NCBI GenBank assembly: GCA_000231825.2
Contig: JH720301.1
Location: forward strand, 248,001-312,000
Length of the DNA: 64,000 nt
Source: Tetrahymena elliotti 4EA
Lineage: Eukaryota; Ciliophora; Oligohymenophorea; Hymenostomatida; Tetrahymenidae
Direction of reading: 5' to 3'
This document shows, one piece after another, positions 51,123-63,289 of the stretch. How positions within the stretch are numbered: position 1 is the stretch's first letter; the number at the start of each line of letters is the position of its first letter. The notes under the pieces are model-generated. The model was given only the letters and a program-made list of their open reading frames with translations. It searched no databases and was not told the origin of the DNA. The translations under genes and the position numbers were made by a program.

Positions 51123-52481
51123 GATAAAAAATTAGATAAAATGAATAAACATTTTAGAAAGAAGATAAATAAAATTAAATAAGAAAATTAAAATCAAGTC
51201 TATTAACATTTATATTAATTTTTATAAAAAAAATATATTTTAAATATTTGTTCATAAATTAAATCTTCCTTTTAAGATTTATTTTTGCTTTTTATCGTAA
51301 TATTGTTTTTTAAATAGAATGAAAAATTTTTTTAAAGTAAGCATTTAATTATTCCTTACTTATTTAATATTTTCAAATTTTACTGAAAGTATAAATTTCT
51401 TTACTTTAAAGCTAAAATTAAGTTTTTATTTTATACACTCAATTTTATTTTAAGAATAATTAAAAATCAATAACTTTTTATTTAATTTAAATAAAGTAAA
51501 AATAATTTTAACTTGCTAATATGCACCATAGTTCCTCAAGTATTCACTCCTCATCATTTGTAGAAGTAGATTTTTCCATCATGAAAATATAAAAATAAAT
51601 TAAAAAATTTAATTTGGAATAGAAAAATATTTTTCCTCAAAATAATTTTTTATTGTAAAAAAATAAGAAAAAAATACTTTTATTTAAAAATATTTAACTT
51701 GTTTGGTGAAAATAATTTTCTTCATTTTTTACATCGATGTATCTTTTTTGCATATTAAATACAAATTTAAATAATTAATTTAATTGAAATCATGAAAATG
51801 TAATACTCTTTCATGAAATTAAAATTCCAAATAATTAGCATAATAAAAGCTGATCTCAAAAGGTAAATATTTAATTAAAGTATTACTGAAAAAATTTTTT
51901 CTGGTTTCTTAATTGTTTCTTATGTAAAATGTTTAATAAAAAAAAATTATTTTTTAAACATTGAATGAATCTATCTTTTTTGAATGAAACAAAGTATTAA
52001 AGCAATTAAAATATTAAATATAAATTTTAAATTACATACATTTTTTTTTAAAGAGTAGATTTAAATAATAATCTCATTTAGTTGAAAACACTATAAAAAT
52101 CAAATAAAAGCTAATTACTTTTATTGAAAATTAATTTCAGAAACTGTTTTTTTTAATCAGCTTTATTATTTGCTTTGTTATTTAATTAAAATATATAGTG
52201 AAAAAAAATAGCTGAAAAGCAAATAATTACTAGAAAACTATTACATAAATTAAAGTTAGATAAAGCAATAGTGTGAATTCAAGTTATTAAACATGTCTTA
52301 GTCTCTACCTACAGTTTAAAAGTCTGCCTCAAGTATATAATTAAAAAAATAATATTTACAAGGTTTAGTAGATAAAGTTATGAATAAAAATCTTCTAATA
52401 AATTAACCATTTTTAATCATTTACATTTTATGTAGTATTTTTGTTTATAATTAATTAGTGACTTTAATGCCAATTATAGAG
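51123..52481. other. 1.4-kb AT-rich spacer
   Basis: Plain AT-rich DNA between two plus-strand genes; nothing supported. Confidence 0.5.
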
Positions 52482-53620
52482 ATGTATAATATATCAACAA
52501 GATAGCATGCAGCTTGGGGTTTAGATGGGTATGAGGTTCCTAAAAAATATTTTGATCACCTCAAGGTTGTTGAAGATAGAGGTTTTGAAGAGATAAGAAA
52601 GGCAGGAAAAGCTACTAAAAATAACAAAATAGTTACTAAAAGAGGGAGCTATTTAGAAGATGAAATGAAATTTAGGGGATAAAATCCAGGACCATAAAAA
52701 TATGATGTCACCTATAAATGGGTTACATAAGAAGAAATTGAAAAGGGTAAAAAGCTCCCTAAAAACACAAACAGAAATACTTTTATTGAACAAATCTTTT
52801 TTGATCAAAAAAGAAAAAATTATCCTCGCCCAGGCCCTGGATAATACAATGTTTTAAAAACAGACGAACAACTTAAAAAAGAAGCAGAAGCTATGAACAA
52901 AAAATTAAAGTAATTAATATAATACAAAACTATTAAATCCACTAATCTAATTTATTTTGTAGATATGGTGAAAGAAGCAACTACTTACAAGAATATGAAT
53001 ATTTATCAAACACTCTCCCTGGCCCTGGTAATTATAATCCAAGAGTAAATATTTATTATAATATTGCAGAAAAATTAAAAAAGCTAATTAATTAATAAAT
53101 AAATCTTTCTCTTAATTGTTCAAAGTAAATAAAAATGATGTTTTTTTTTAAAATAAGCCTGTCTTACCAAAAATTCATAAAGATTAAATGAGTCCAGATA
53201 AATGGATTGCTTTCCACAAAGCAAAAAAAAGTAAAGCTGATAAAGATCATTAATCTCCTGATGTCGGTACTTACAAATTGAATTTTCCCTTAGATTATGA
53301 TACTTTTGGTAAGATGTTAGTAAAATCTTAAGATAAAGATGCTAACAAAAAGAGCTCAGTTAAATACTTAGGAACAGAAGAACGTTTTAAAGATCCTAAG
53401 AAAACAAAATCAAAATCCAACCAAATAGTTCCAGGGCCAGGGTAATACCCATTGGTAGCTAAATGGCAAGGTAGAAAAAAAAATATATATCAATAAATAG
53501 TTTATTAAAATGTTTGTTTAAAAAAATAAAATAGGTAAAGAGTAAAAGAAAGATAGTAAAGAAAAAAATTGGATGGATACAATAACTACAGGAGTTTCCA
53601 AATCTATTTATTATAGTTGA
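52482..53620 (+). CDS. SHIPPO/STPGR-repeat axonemal protein
   Basis: Four exons (52482-52909, 52963-53044, 53158-53470, 53535-53620), 302 residues, with introns of 53, 113 and 64 nt and lengths in register. Repeated Pro-Gly-Pro motifs identify the family: NPGPQKYDV, PRPGPGQYNV, LPGPGNYNPR, SPDVGTYKLN and VPGPGQYPL. In the family (SHIPPO/ODF3 and CFAP proteins) such repeats bind the lumenal side of axonemal doublet microtubules; assignment to that role is by family. The protein ends GVSKSIYYS, with a Tyr-rich end common in related ciliate proteins. The middle intron (53045-53157) splits just after a repeat and was chosen because it preserves the frame (NPR-PVLPKIHK). Which doublet-associated protein this is cannot be said without a database search. 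Confidence 0.9.
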
Positions 53621-54160
53621 TTATAAAAATTAGTTATTGCACTTCGTATGTAAACAATTTAATGTATAATTTTATTAACATGTATTTTAAAAATGTTTTT
53701 ATTAGTTCAACTCAAATAAAAATAATTTATTATCAATTTATATTTAATAAATATACTGAATACATAAAATATCATTATTATTAAATAGACCTGTTATTTA
53801 TTTTTTAAATACAAGATCAATCTTAATGATATTCATTAAAATAATATGGTTGGTTAACATTTATTAAAAATGTGTAATTTAAAAAAAGTAATTAATGAAT
53901 ATTAATAAATATAAACTAAATAATTTAAAGATTGGAATAATAATTTATTGTTATTATTTATTTATCTTATATCTTGTTTAAAAACCAAGAATCCAAATTA
54001 GATTATCTTTATTTTTCAAAAAAAATTTATTCAGTAGAATTATTTTTTTTTTTGGTTAAAGATAATTAATGATTAAATTTTTTATAGATTCACTCAGGAT
54101 AAAATTTATTTTAAAAAATGAAACAACATTTTATGTACATTGATTGATTTACTCATATCT
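53621..54160. other. Convergent spacer
   Basis: About 0.5 kb between two genes reading toward each other. AT-rich, no feature. Confidence 0.6.
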
Positions 54161-55774
54161 TCATTCATAATTTTCTTATAAATATACAGGATTGTAACCA
54201 TATTTTGGTTGTTTTAAAATTTATGAAGCTTCTGCAAATTATTTACTAATTTTTTTAACTCTGTCATCTAAATAAAGTAACTTTTCATGATAATCTGCAC
54301 GTTCATATTCAAAAGCTTTTTCTTTTACCAGCAACTTCTTTTCTAAAATGGCAAACTTCTTTTATGATTTCTTTAGATTTTTAACTTCTTTCTCTTTTGA
54401 TTCAAGTTTATCTTTATAATAACCAACCAAATGAGGATTTTTTTCACTGCTTACTTCTACAGCCCATTTTTTCATATTTTCTGCCATTATTTCATCTTTT
54501 AACTTTTTCAGCTCATTGTGAAGTTCATCTAAACTTTTCTTGATTTTTTTATTTTCTAGCTCTTTTTATTCAATTTAGATTTTAAGTCTATTTATTTCAT
54601 ACTAGTATTTCTATGCTTCCACTTCTTTTGATCTATTAGCCTAATACATATTAATATATATGAATTAATTTATTTATCTTTTAAATTATTGATTTTACTT
54701 GCATAACCTAGTGAGATAATTTCTTTTTTTCCATATTACTTGCTTCATCAGGTTATCGAATTAGTGATTTTTTTAACAGAGTGAATCTTTCAGGATCCAA
54801 GGAACTTGTAACTCCTTATGTTCTTTACAAATTGGATGGCATAGAAGTATAGTTATTTAAATGCAACTAATTAAAGTCAAATAAATTAGATGTTCCTTTG
54901 CTATCAGCAACTTTTGCTTTCTAAGCACTCAAAAACTCATTATTTCTATTCGAAATTTAGAATATTTTGTATCTTATTTGTTTTTATGATAATATTACGT
55001 TAAGTCTTCATTGTTTCCTTAATTAGATGTGTGAGGGCGCTCTGCAAAAATAGATCTACTTGCTTCAAACTTTCTTTGCATACTTTTAGCACTTTCTTTT
55101 TCTTTTTTAAGATGTATAATTTCTGTTTCCATTTATCTAAATTTGTTTAAATATTCCTTTTTTGTAGATGTCACTTCCTATCTTAGTTTATCTGATATTT
55201 CTTCTGCTCTCAAAACTTATTTTCTTAAGCTCTCTTACTTTACTGTTAAGCATTCTAAATGAATTTTAAGCTTTTCTTCATTTTTCATACTCTATCTATT
55301 TATTTATTCAGAAATCAAATTAGTTATAAATCATTTAAAATTCACACATATAGTAAATTATAACGTTTTAAACAAATTTTATTTATAATTTTTATTGTAC
55401 CTTAGCTCTTTTTCTAATCTTAAAAGAACTTCATCATATGCTCCTTACAAGGCATCATCTCTACTATTTAATTTATTTAGAGTCTCATTTGTAACTTAGA
55501 ATAATGAATTAATTAGCTGCTACATTCCATCTATTAATAAGTCTGGCTATTTTTTAAATTCTTCTTCATCGTATTCATTAAATATTTATTCCTACTTTTA
55601 AAATCCTATACTTTTCATTCCTACTCCCTTTCTTACAAAGATAGAATACATTTCTATTAATTAACCTATAATTTTTTCATATTTTTAATTCAGCTTAACA
55701 TAAACTTTGCTTTACAAGGCCAGATATTCTCCTGCATCACCTTCGTAATCCTCTATTATAGGCTTTTCTGTCAT
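54161..55774 (-). CDS. Coiled-coil protein, unassigned
   Basis: Four exons (55774-55401, 55295-54999, 54945-54699, 54640-54161), 465 residues, introns of 105, 53 and 58 nt with good GT...AG ends; lengths in register. The protein starts MTEKPIIEDYEGDAGEY. Residues about 100-215 and 300-430 are long charged helices with heptad-like spacing (for example LDELHNELKKLKDEI and KKFAILEKKLLVKEKAFE). The linker between them (PHTSNQGNNED, SLDPERFTLLKKS) is less ordered. The C-terminus ends PKYGYNPVYLQENYE. No catalytic domain was seen. A structural role in the cytoskeleton or cilium is likely from composition only. Confidence 0.85.
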
Positions 55775-56286
55775 TTAAAAAATATGTGCTTAACAATTGC
55801 TTTATTAACTAGGTACTAATATTTATGTATATTTATTTTGTAGAGTGCTAAATAATAACAAATTAGATTAACTTTTTTGTTTTCAGTAAAAAATTAATAT
55901 TAATCATTCATAAATTCCTTATAAAATATTTATTTAATGAAAGTTATATAAGAATCTAATAAAATTCTTAATATTTGCTGATTTTTCTAATAATAATTTT
56001 ACAATAATTCTGCTGATTTTTAACCATATTTGCTAAATTCAATACTTAATTAGAAAGATTAATCTTATGAATGAAGCATATCATTATTATTAAAAAATAA
56101 ATTCAACAAACAACACGTTTTATAAATTAATTAAACACAATAAAAATGAAATTCTAAAAACTTATTTGCAAAGATAGCTTTTGCTTCAAATTTAAAATAA
56201 GAAATAAGAAATAATTTATTAAGATGGAAGGTAGGCAAGTATATTTGTAATTATGCAGTTAATTAGTTCAAGATGAGGGATATTTA
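55775..56286. other. AT-rich spacer
   Basis: About 0.5 kb, the 5' side of the coiled-coil gene and the 3' side of the transporter gene. Nothing supported. Confidence 0.55.
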
Positions 56287-57417
56287 TCACTCAAATCCTT
56301 AATCATGTTCTTATATTTGTTTTTAAGCATACCAAGCTAAGTTTATTAAGGCTATACTTATAAGAAATAATAAAATTTTAACTTTTCTTTATTTAGTACC
56401 TCTATTAATTTCTGTGTGCAACATATCATTCACAGATATTGCTAAGAAAGTACCACCACTTATACTTAAGAAAACAGCAGTTTAAACGTTACTTAGATAA
56501 CATTCTGCAAACCATCCAAAACCAATACCACTAATGTTAGAAAGAGTATATAATATGATTAGCAAATGATTTGTACCATTCACTTTGCATATAGAAAATT
56601 TAGTTTGCATTTAAATGAATAAAACTTCAAACCATTTATGTAGGAAGATAGAAAGAGTTATCATAATTGTAGGGAGAGTTTAATTTTATAGACCAATAGC
56701 AGATGACTCAAAAAAAGAGTGTATACAGTAAACCAAGAAAAGATATTCAGGTTTGTAATTATTTAATTCGTTTTTAGAATCATAATAGTAATCTCCAAAG
56801 AATGGCGATTACATCAGGTGATTATGATCATCATCAAGGTTGTTATTTCCTTTCATTTAATACTAGGGAGTTGCTATAGAGCAAGAAAGTTTATTTGTTA
56901 AATAAGAATCTTTTGGATTTTGCATTGTTTGGGATTAAGAATATCTGTGAAAGTTTGGTCTTTGTTAAATATTATTATGGCATATTTAATTAGATTTTTA
57001 AAACTAGCTTTAAGTATCTTCATAATAATCAGAACCATAGTATTGCTCGAATCCTTCATTTTTATCATAGTTTAAATATTCATTTACTATGCGCTTTCTA
57101 AAGTATTTATCATAAGTATAAAACTGAGTTAGAATGCTAATTAATGCAAATGAGGAGCAAAAAACAAAAAAAATCCATGGAAAATCATTAATTGCTTCCT
57201 TTTTAGTTTATAAAAACAAATTATAGCTTTCTGGAAGTAAGTAGACTAAACTGCTTGTGAGTAATAATCCAGAAATAAATGAATTAGCTAAACCTAGAAG
57301 AGAATCAAATTACTATTTCATGCTCTCTTTCTTGTAGCGCCAAAAAGCTATGACTTAAATGACTGCTAAAATAATAACTATGGATATAATTTTAACAATA
57401 ATTAAGTAATTAAACAT
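56287..57417 (-). CDS. ZIP-family metal ion transporter
   Basis: Two exons (57417-56400 and 56336-56287; intron 56337-56399), 355 residues. Multiple membrane segments: MFNYLIIVKIISIVIILAVI at the start, NSFISGLLLTSSLVYLLP, WIFFVFCSSFALISIL, then a cytosolic loop of about 100 residues rich in Asp, His and Asn (DDDHNH), then TM4 CIHSFFESSAIGLQ and TM5 SIFLHKWFEVLFIQ. The HS..E...G and HK..E motifs of TM4 and TM5 form the metal-binding centre of ZIP (SLC39) proteins, which move zinc or iron into the cytosol; the Gly after the first Glu is Ser here. The His/Asp loop is where ZIPs usually bind metal. Substrate and membrane are unknown. The intron acceptor was chosen because it gives a frame ending at TGA (AWYAQKQIQEHDQGFE). 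Confidence 0.9.
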
Positions 57418-58118
57418 GATATTTCTTCTATAATTTTGAGTTAATCAAAATTTATTTCCACTATTTGCTTTAAAATATGTTGTATCTGGAATGATTGATT
57501 GCTATTTATGTTTCTATATAATTTAGTATAGATATTTAAAAAGGAAATCAATATCACCTTAAATTATTAAAATAATTAAAAAGTAGTTGTCGTCAAGGTT
57601 ATTTAACAAATAATAATTTCATGAAAATTCATTTATTTTGTAATATACTCATAACGCTTCATAAATTCTTTAAATTTAGTCAAATTAAACGTAAAGTCCA
57701 GCTATTTTTATTAGGCTTTAGTGATCATTCTTTTATTACTCAAATCAACAATTCTTTTATATAAATACCAACTACTAATTTTCATTATTATATTAATCTT
57801 ATTTTTATTGATTTGAGTCAAAATTTTTAAATAACATCTGAATTATGTTTTAGATATTTCCTTTATTTTGTAAGCTGAATTTATTGTTTTGATATAAAGA
57901 AATCACTTAAAAATTTTTTAGTCCAAAAAATTTTATTAATAAAAAATGTAAGTTTACTAACGAAATAATTCATAATAATAAAACAAGTTGGTATTATCCA
58001 ATCAAACAAAATTCAAAATAAATATATAAGCTTATTAATTATTATAAATATAAAGTCTTTATCATTTTCTCATTTTCAAAATTTCTTTGCATTTAAAAAG
58101 TTTGTTTTTTTACAACAA
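57418..58118. other. AT-rich spacer
   Basis: 0.7 kb of AT-rich DNA between two minus-strand genes, expected to hold the transporter promoter. Nothing distinctive. Confidence 0.55.
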
Positions 58119-60767
58119 TCACTCTTCAAGGATATTTTGGTTTCTTAAGTAATCAATTTATTCCCCACTCAATTTTACTTATTGCCCTTTATCATCTAGA
58201 ATATATTGACCATGTTCATCCATTAAAAATCCTTATTCATCAAGCTAATATATAAGCTCTTCTTCTTCATTGTCTTACTCACTTATCATAGATAATTGAG
58301 GGTTTTCTATTTTGAAAATATGTTTAAAATAAATTTAATAGTGAATGTATTTTACTTTGTTGGGATCTTATGATAGAGAATTTCATGTTTTCTATTGGTT
58401 TTTATGGAGAGGATACTTCATTAGATTTTAATACTTGTGAATTAATATTATTTTTATCTTATTTATTATTACTAAATTATATCTCATTATTAAATGAGTC
58501 AACATCTAAATTTATTTATTCAACGCGTTAAGGTGAAATCTAGGTACTAGAATTTATGCTATTTCCATTATAATCCTCAAAAGCCTTTCTATTTTGTTGT
58601 AAAGACTGGTAATTTAATCTTTTTTATTCAATTTATTATATTTGGTTGGAAGATTATATATTTTAAATTTATGATGTCTGTTAGCTAAACTAAGGCTAAG
58701 AAATCATTTATTATCTATAAAGTTGGTCATATTGTGTTTACATTTGTAATTTATCAGTCTAAGGAGGAGAAACTATAAGAACATTAGGTGAAGTTGGTAT
58801 AAGAGGTTTATTAACAAATAATGGACGAGGTGAAACTACTTACTATCCAGTTTGCTGTATTAAGAATTATTACTATTGTTAACCTGTATAACCCTAATCA
58901 AATAAATTAGAGTTCTTCATCTCAGTAGATTAATTCATGAGTTCTTACACTTTTAAAGGTATTTTTCTATTCTATAGGTAATTATCAACTTCTTTGTTGA
59001 AATCTTCATACTTTTTGACATAATTTTCAATATTATTAATGTTATTTGGAAGAATTTAAGCAGTAGGTGATGTTGGTAAAACCTAGATTTTATAATAAAA
59101 TAAATTTTTTAGATTACAATTAACATAAAAAAAGTTTACATTTTATCCAGATTGAGAGATATTTGACTCTGTATGACTTCTTCTAGAATACTATGTTGAG
59201 CTTCGATTTGAATAAGAATATTATTCTTATTGATAATTTGGTGATTGAGGTGGTAAATTGATTTAACTCAAAGAAGAAGTATTTCTTGATATTTGTTGTG
59301 ATTGCTAATTTTAATCTAACTCAATTGATGAATTATCTCTGTGGATAGAAGCATAATCATTTAAATTTTAAACAATAGAAGTGTTAGGAGATTTAGAGAT
59401 ATTTTAAGGTTATTGAAAGATTTAATCACTTGACTTATTATGAATATGAATAGATTTGTTGTTCTTTTGAGGAGAAGATTAAGAAGAGCTTGGCTAGTTA
59501 GGAATATTTCTTTTAGATGATAAGATATTATACTCTTGGACTAGTTATTATATTTATTTTTCTATTTTAGCACCTTCTTCCACAAGAAGCCTCTTAAAAT
59601 TATTTTCCATATCAAGCATTTGTTTTGTAAAATTGTTACACAATGCATTATATTTTTCATCAAAAGTTGATATCTAAATCTAACTCAAACCTTTATCTTC
59701 CTTTATCTAAATTTATCATTTTAAAAATTATTATTTAGTTTTTGGAAATTTTAAAAAGTGTTTACTTTATTAGTAGTTTCAGAGTATTCTTTACTGAAAT
59801 TCATAATCTTTTCTGAAATTTAAGAAACAGCATAAGCATTAGACTTGCAAGATTCTGAGTTAAGGTGAATCTAATCACTTAATTTAGTCAGCCTTGCACT
59901 AAAATCATCCTTTAGTTCACTAATAAATTAATATATCTCATTACTAATCTATGAACTTTCAACCTAAATAAGCTATTTCAAGCTTGATTTATCTATTTTA
60001 TCTTCAAATAAATCTCCTCTTTGAGTTAAACTCTCCTATTTTCTATATATATAAATTATTTTATAAAAATTATTATTTTTAGCTTAATAATATTACTCTT
60101 CTTTTTTAAAATCTTTAAATGCAGCTTTTACTTCAGCTTTAACTATTTCCTGAATAAGATTAATAGGGATTTAACTATTTTAATTAGTAGCATATTATTT
60201 TTCTTGTTAGTTTTATTGAAGGTTTTCTTGTTATTATTGCTATTATTAAACTTTTACAGTATTCTATTATACATTTTATTATTGTTACTGCTATTAGTTT
60301 ACTTACTACTAATTATGAGTTTTAGGAATAGGACTCAACTAGTTAATATTTGTTTGAGGTTTTTGGTGCAATGACTAATTAGGATTAGAGTAATATTACT
60401 GTTAAAACATTTGCTTATTTTACTATTAAGAGGTATAACTTCCATTTCCATTCTAAGATTAAATAGATGTATTATGTTAAGATTAGTTATGTAATGTTTG
60501 AACTGTATTATTAATGTTGCTCTAAGCCTAATCACTTGGTATTTGAGGTTATGAATGTATATGAACCATATTTGTTGGAGGGACAGATTAATAATTATCA
60601 AAACTTCTTTCTCTCACATGAACAGCTTAATTTGGCTGCTAATTCTGCTAAACGTTTGTTAAATTTTCTTTATTTTTATCTACAGAAGTTACTCTATATT
60701 AAAAATTTTTAGGAAGGCTCTCCCTTTTTTGAATATTGATCCTCATATCTGGAGAAGTTTCTTGCAT
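58119..60767 (-). CDS. Gln-rich coiled-coil protein, unassigned
   Basis: Five exons, 809 residues: 60767-60097, 60042-59766, 59706-59140, 59082-58356 and 58306-58119. Introns are 54, 59, 57 and 49 nt, and exon lengths are in register. Residues 1-190 are extremely Gln/Asn-rich. About 200-390 is a charged coiled coil (DKIDKSSLKQLIQ, NFTKQMLDMENNFKRLLVEE). Then Ser/Asn-rich low complexity with SPNTS, PPQSPN and PTSPTAQ motifs that could be proline-directed phosphorylation sites. The C-terminus is acidic and orderly: EEEELIYQLDEQGFLMDEHG, QYILDDKGQQV. Two introns (60043-60096, 59083-59139) are multiples of three and lack an in-frame TGA, so unspliced transcripts would still encode a full protein. 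Function unknown; scaffold-like composition. Confidence 0.82.
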
Positions 60768-63289
60768 TAAATCTATTTTTAAAAAACGATTTTTGATAAG
60801 CTAAAGTACAATTCAAACAATTTGTTAAAATTTGTCATCCCAATCATAAATTATTTGATAAATAATAATTACTATGCTGAGTAAACTCTTATTTCTTTTA
60901 ACCAAAAATAGGTTACTTTGGTATAGTTTTTGCTTGCATTGTTTATGATGGAGGTTTCAGCAATATATTTTGTTTTTGAAATTGATATTAAACCTAAATC
61001 TATTATTATGGCTTTGAAGTATACTACTAAACGATAGCTCCATCAACTATATTACTGTTATTCATTATGTTTATTGAATGTGAGTTTATAATAATTTGAA
61101 AAATTATAATGATATAAATTTTGTGATTTGTAAATATTAATAATCAATTAATTAATAAGTAAATTTTAAATTCTATTAATCATTCAAATAGAAAAGATAT
61201 TTTGATTAATCAATTTTTAGATGACTGACATAAAACTATAAAATTGATTTCTTTTATTTATTTTGAATTTTATTCAATTCAAAAATCAATCAATCATTCA
61301 AATTAAGCTTGGGTATTTAAAACTTTTTAGTTTTCATTTGATTCTATTTATTAAAATTCAATTAAGTAACAATAATTCATTTACTCCAATAATTTAGATT
61401 CTTTAATTATTGATTTTATTATTTCTAAATGGATTAAAAAAATACTTTTGGAGTACAATAAATGGAACATTTTTGAGTATCTATGATTAAAATTTAAATA
61501 TTTACTTTATGAGCATATAATTACAATAGAAAGAGTTAAATACAATATTATATTTTTATTAAATTCAATCAAATATAAAATATTAGATTAAAAAAATAAT
61601 AATATAAAATTAAAATAATAAACAAGCAAATCAAAGAAGTTAGTTTTTGAATAAAATATATTTTTTATACTCTTGTATGCAGTTATTAGAATTTAGAATA
61701 ATATTTATTTAATTAATCTATCTTACAATAATATTTACTCATAAAATAAAATGTATCAATCTTTTCAGCTTTAAAATTTTTCTTCTAACTTTTGTTTTTA
61801 AAGGTTCATCAGCTCTTTTAATATTTTTAGAGTAATTTATTTTATTTTTAAATAAAGTTTTTTTTATTCTTTTTTTTATTAGAATTAAATAAAAAAATTT
61901 TTCTCTTTTATTTGTAAGTTTAGAACATAATTTTAATTAAATATAAATTTAAAATAGTTTACTTTATTTAATATCTAAGAGTGTGAAGATGTGGCAAATT
62001 TTCAAAAGAGTAAACCAAACTTAATATCCCTTTTTCTTCAATAAAATTTAAATTCCTAATTTTATAAATTAATATTAAACATTTTTTAAACTCAAAAAAA
62101 AGATTATTGTAAATATATTTAGTTATGATTACCCAATATTTAGCTCTAAATTTTATAATTTACTCAATTTTAATAAGGCAAGAGCTACTTTTGAGAATCC
62201 TTCATCTCCTATTTAGTTTCCCCTGTTATGAATTAAATAAATTATCTGAAAGAATAGCGTTAATTTAAAATTAAGATCAAAATGTAAAATTTTAAGTGAA
62301 AAAAAATACTTTAAAAACAAAAAAGTTACTTATTTACATTAAATTAAGATCCAAATATGATAGATTAGACATATTTTCTAAAGAAGTAGCTAAAATAGAA
62401 GTACGATTATCTCCAATAAAGCAGTCTCTTTCATATTTAAGATTAATTTGTTGAAAAAATTTAAGAATTAAAATTTTTTAAATCAATTATTTATGAAGTT
62501 AATTATCGATAAATTATGGGGAAAAAATATTTTATTTTGATAAAATTGTGTTAAGTTTTTTGTTTATATTTTTCTAGTTTTACTATTAAAAAGTCTAAAA
62601 CTTTAAAAAATTGATAAAATTTACATAAGATGGAGATTCAATTTAGAGATTTCTTTAAAGTTTTAAAATTTTTAACTTAATTTTAACATATCTTTTTTTT
62701 ATACTTCATCATGGCTAATATTAGATTAAAATTAATATTTTTTCATAATCCAAAAAAAAATGTTCAAAAAATATTTTGGAAAATTGAAATAAATTAAAGA
62801 TTCCAGACAATCAAACAAAATATATAGCTTTACCATTGTTTTATTTGAAGTTCAGTTTGAGCTGTTAGAGGAGAGTTAAAAAACTTTTTATTTATTATAA
62901 AATAAAATTAATAGTTGAATTCTAAAAATAGATTTTCTACCTCTTCTAAATGTTCAAACCATCCATCTTATTAGCCAATCATTTTATCTAACACTTTTAA
63001 ATAATAATTTCTAGAAATAAAAGATGTAATTTTATTAACTTTTTATTTTTATTTTATCATAATAAAAGTCAGTGATGAAAAACTAACTAACTATTTATCA
63101 TACATCTATTTAATAAAAATATTTTAAAATTTCAATCCAAAAATTAAATTTAAATATTGTATAAATTTGCAAATTTATGAAGTGAAAAAAAAAAACACTC
63201 AACACATAGAAAATTTACAAAGAATTTTATTAAATTATAAGAAATATTAAGATAAAACATTTAATTTGTTATATTTTTTCATTTGATTT
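60768..63289. other. 2.5-kb AT-rich gene-free stretch
   Basis: Long AT-rich spacer with A and T runs. I found no coding-like frame, GC island or obvious repeat. Confidence 0.5.

Noticed and set aside
50169..51135. Overlapping short ORFs on both strands around the phosphatase
   Set aside because: Shadows of the phosphatase exons, which carry the conserved metal-binding motifs in a single frame per exon.
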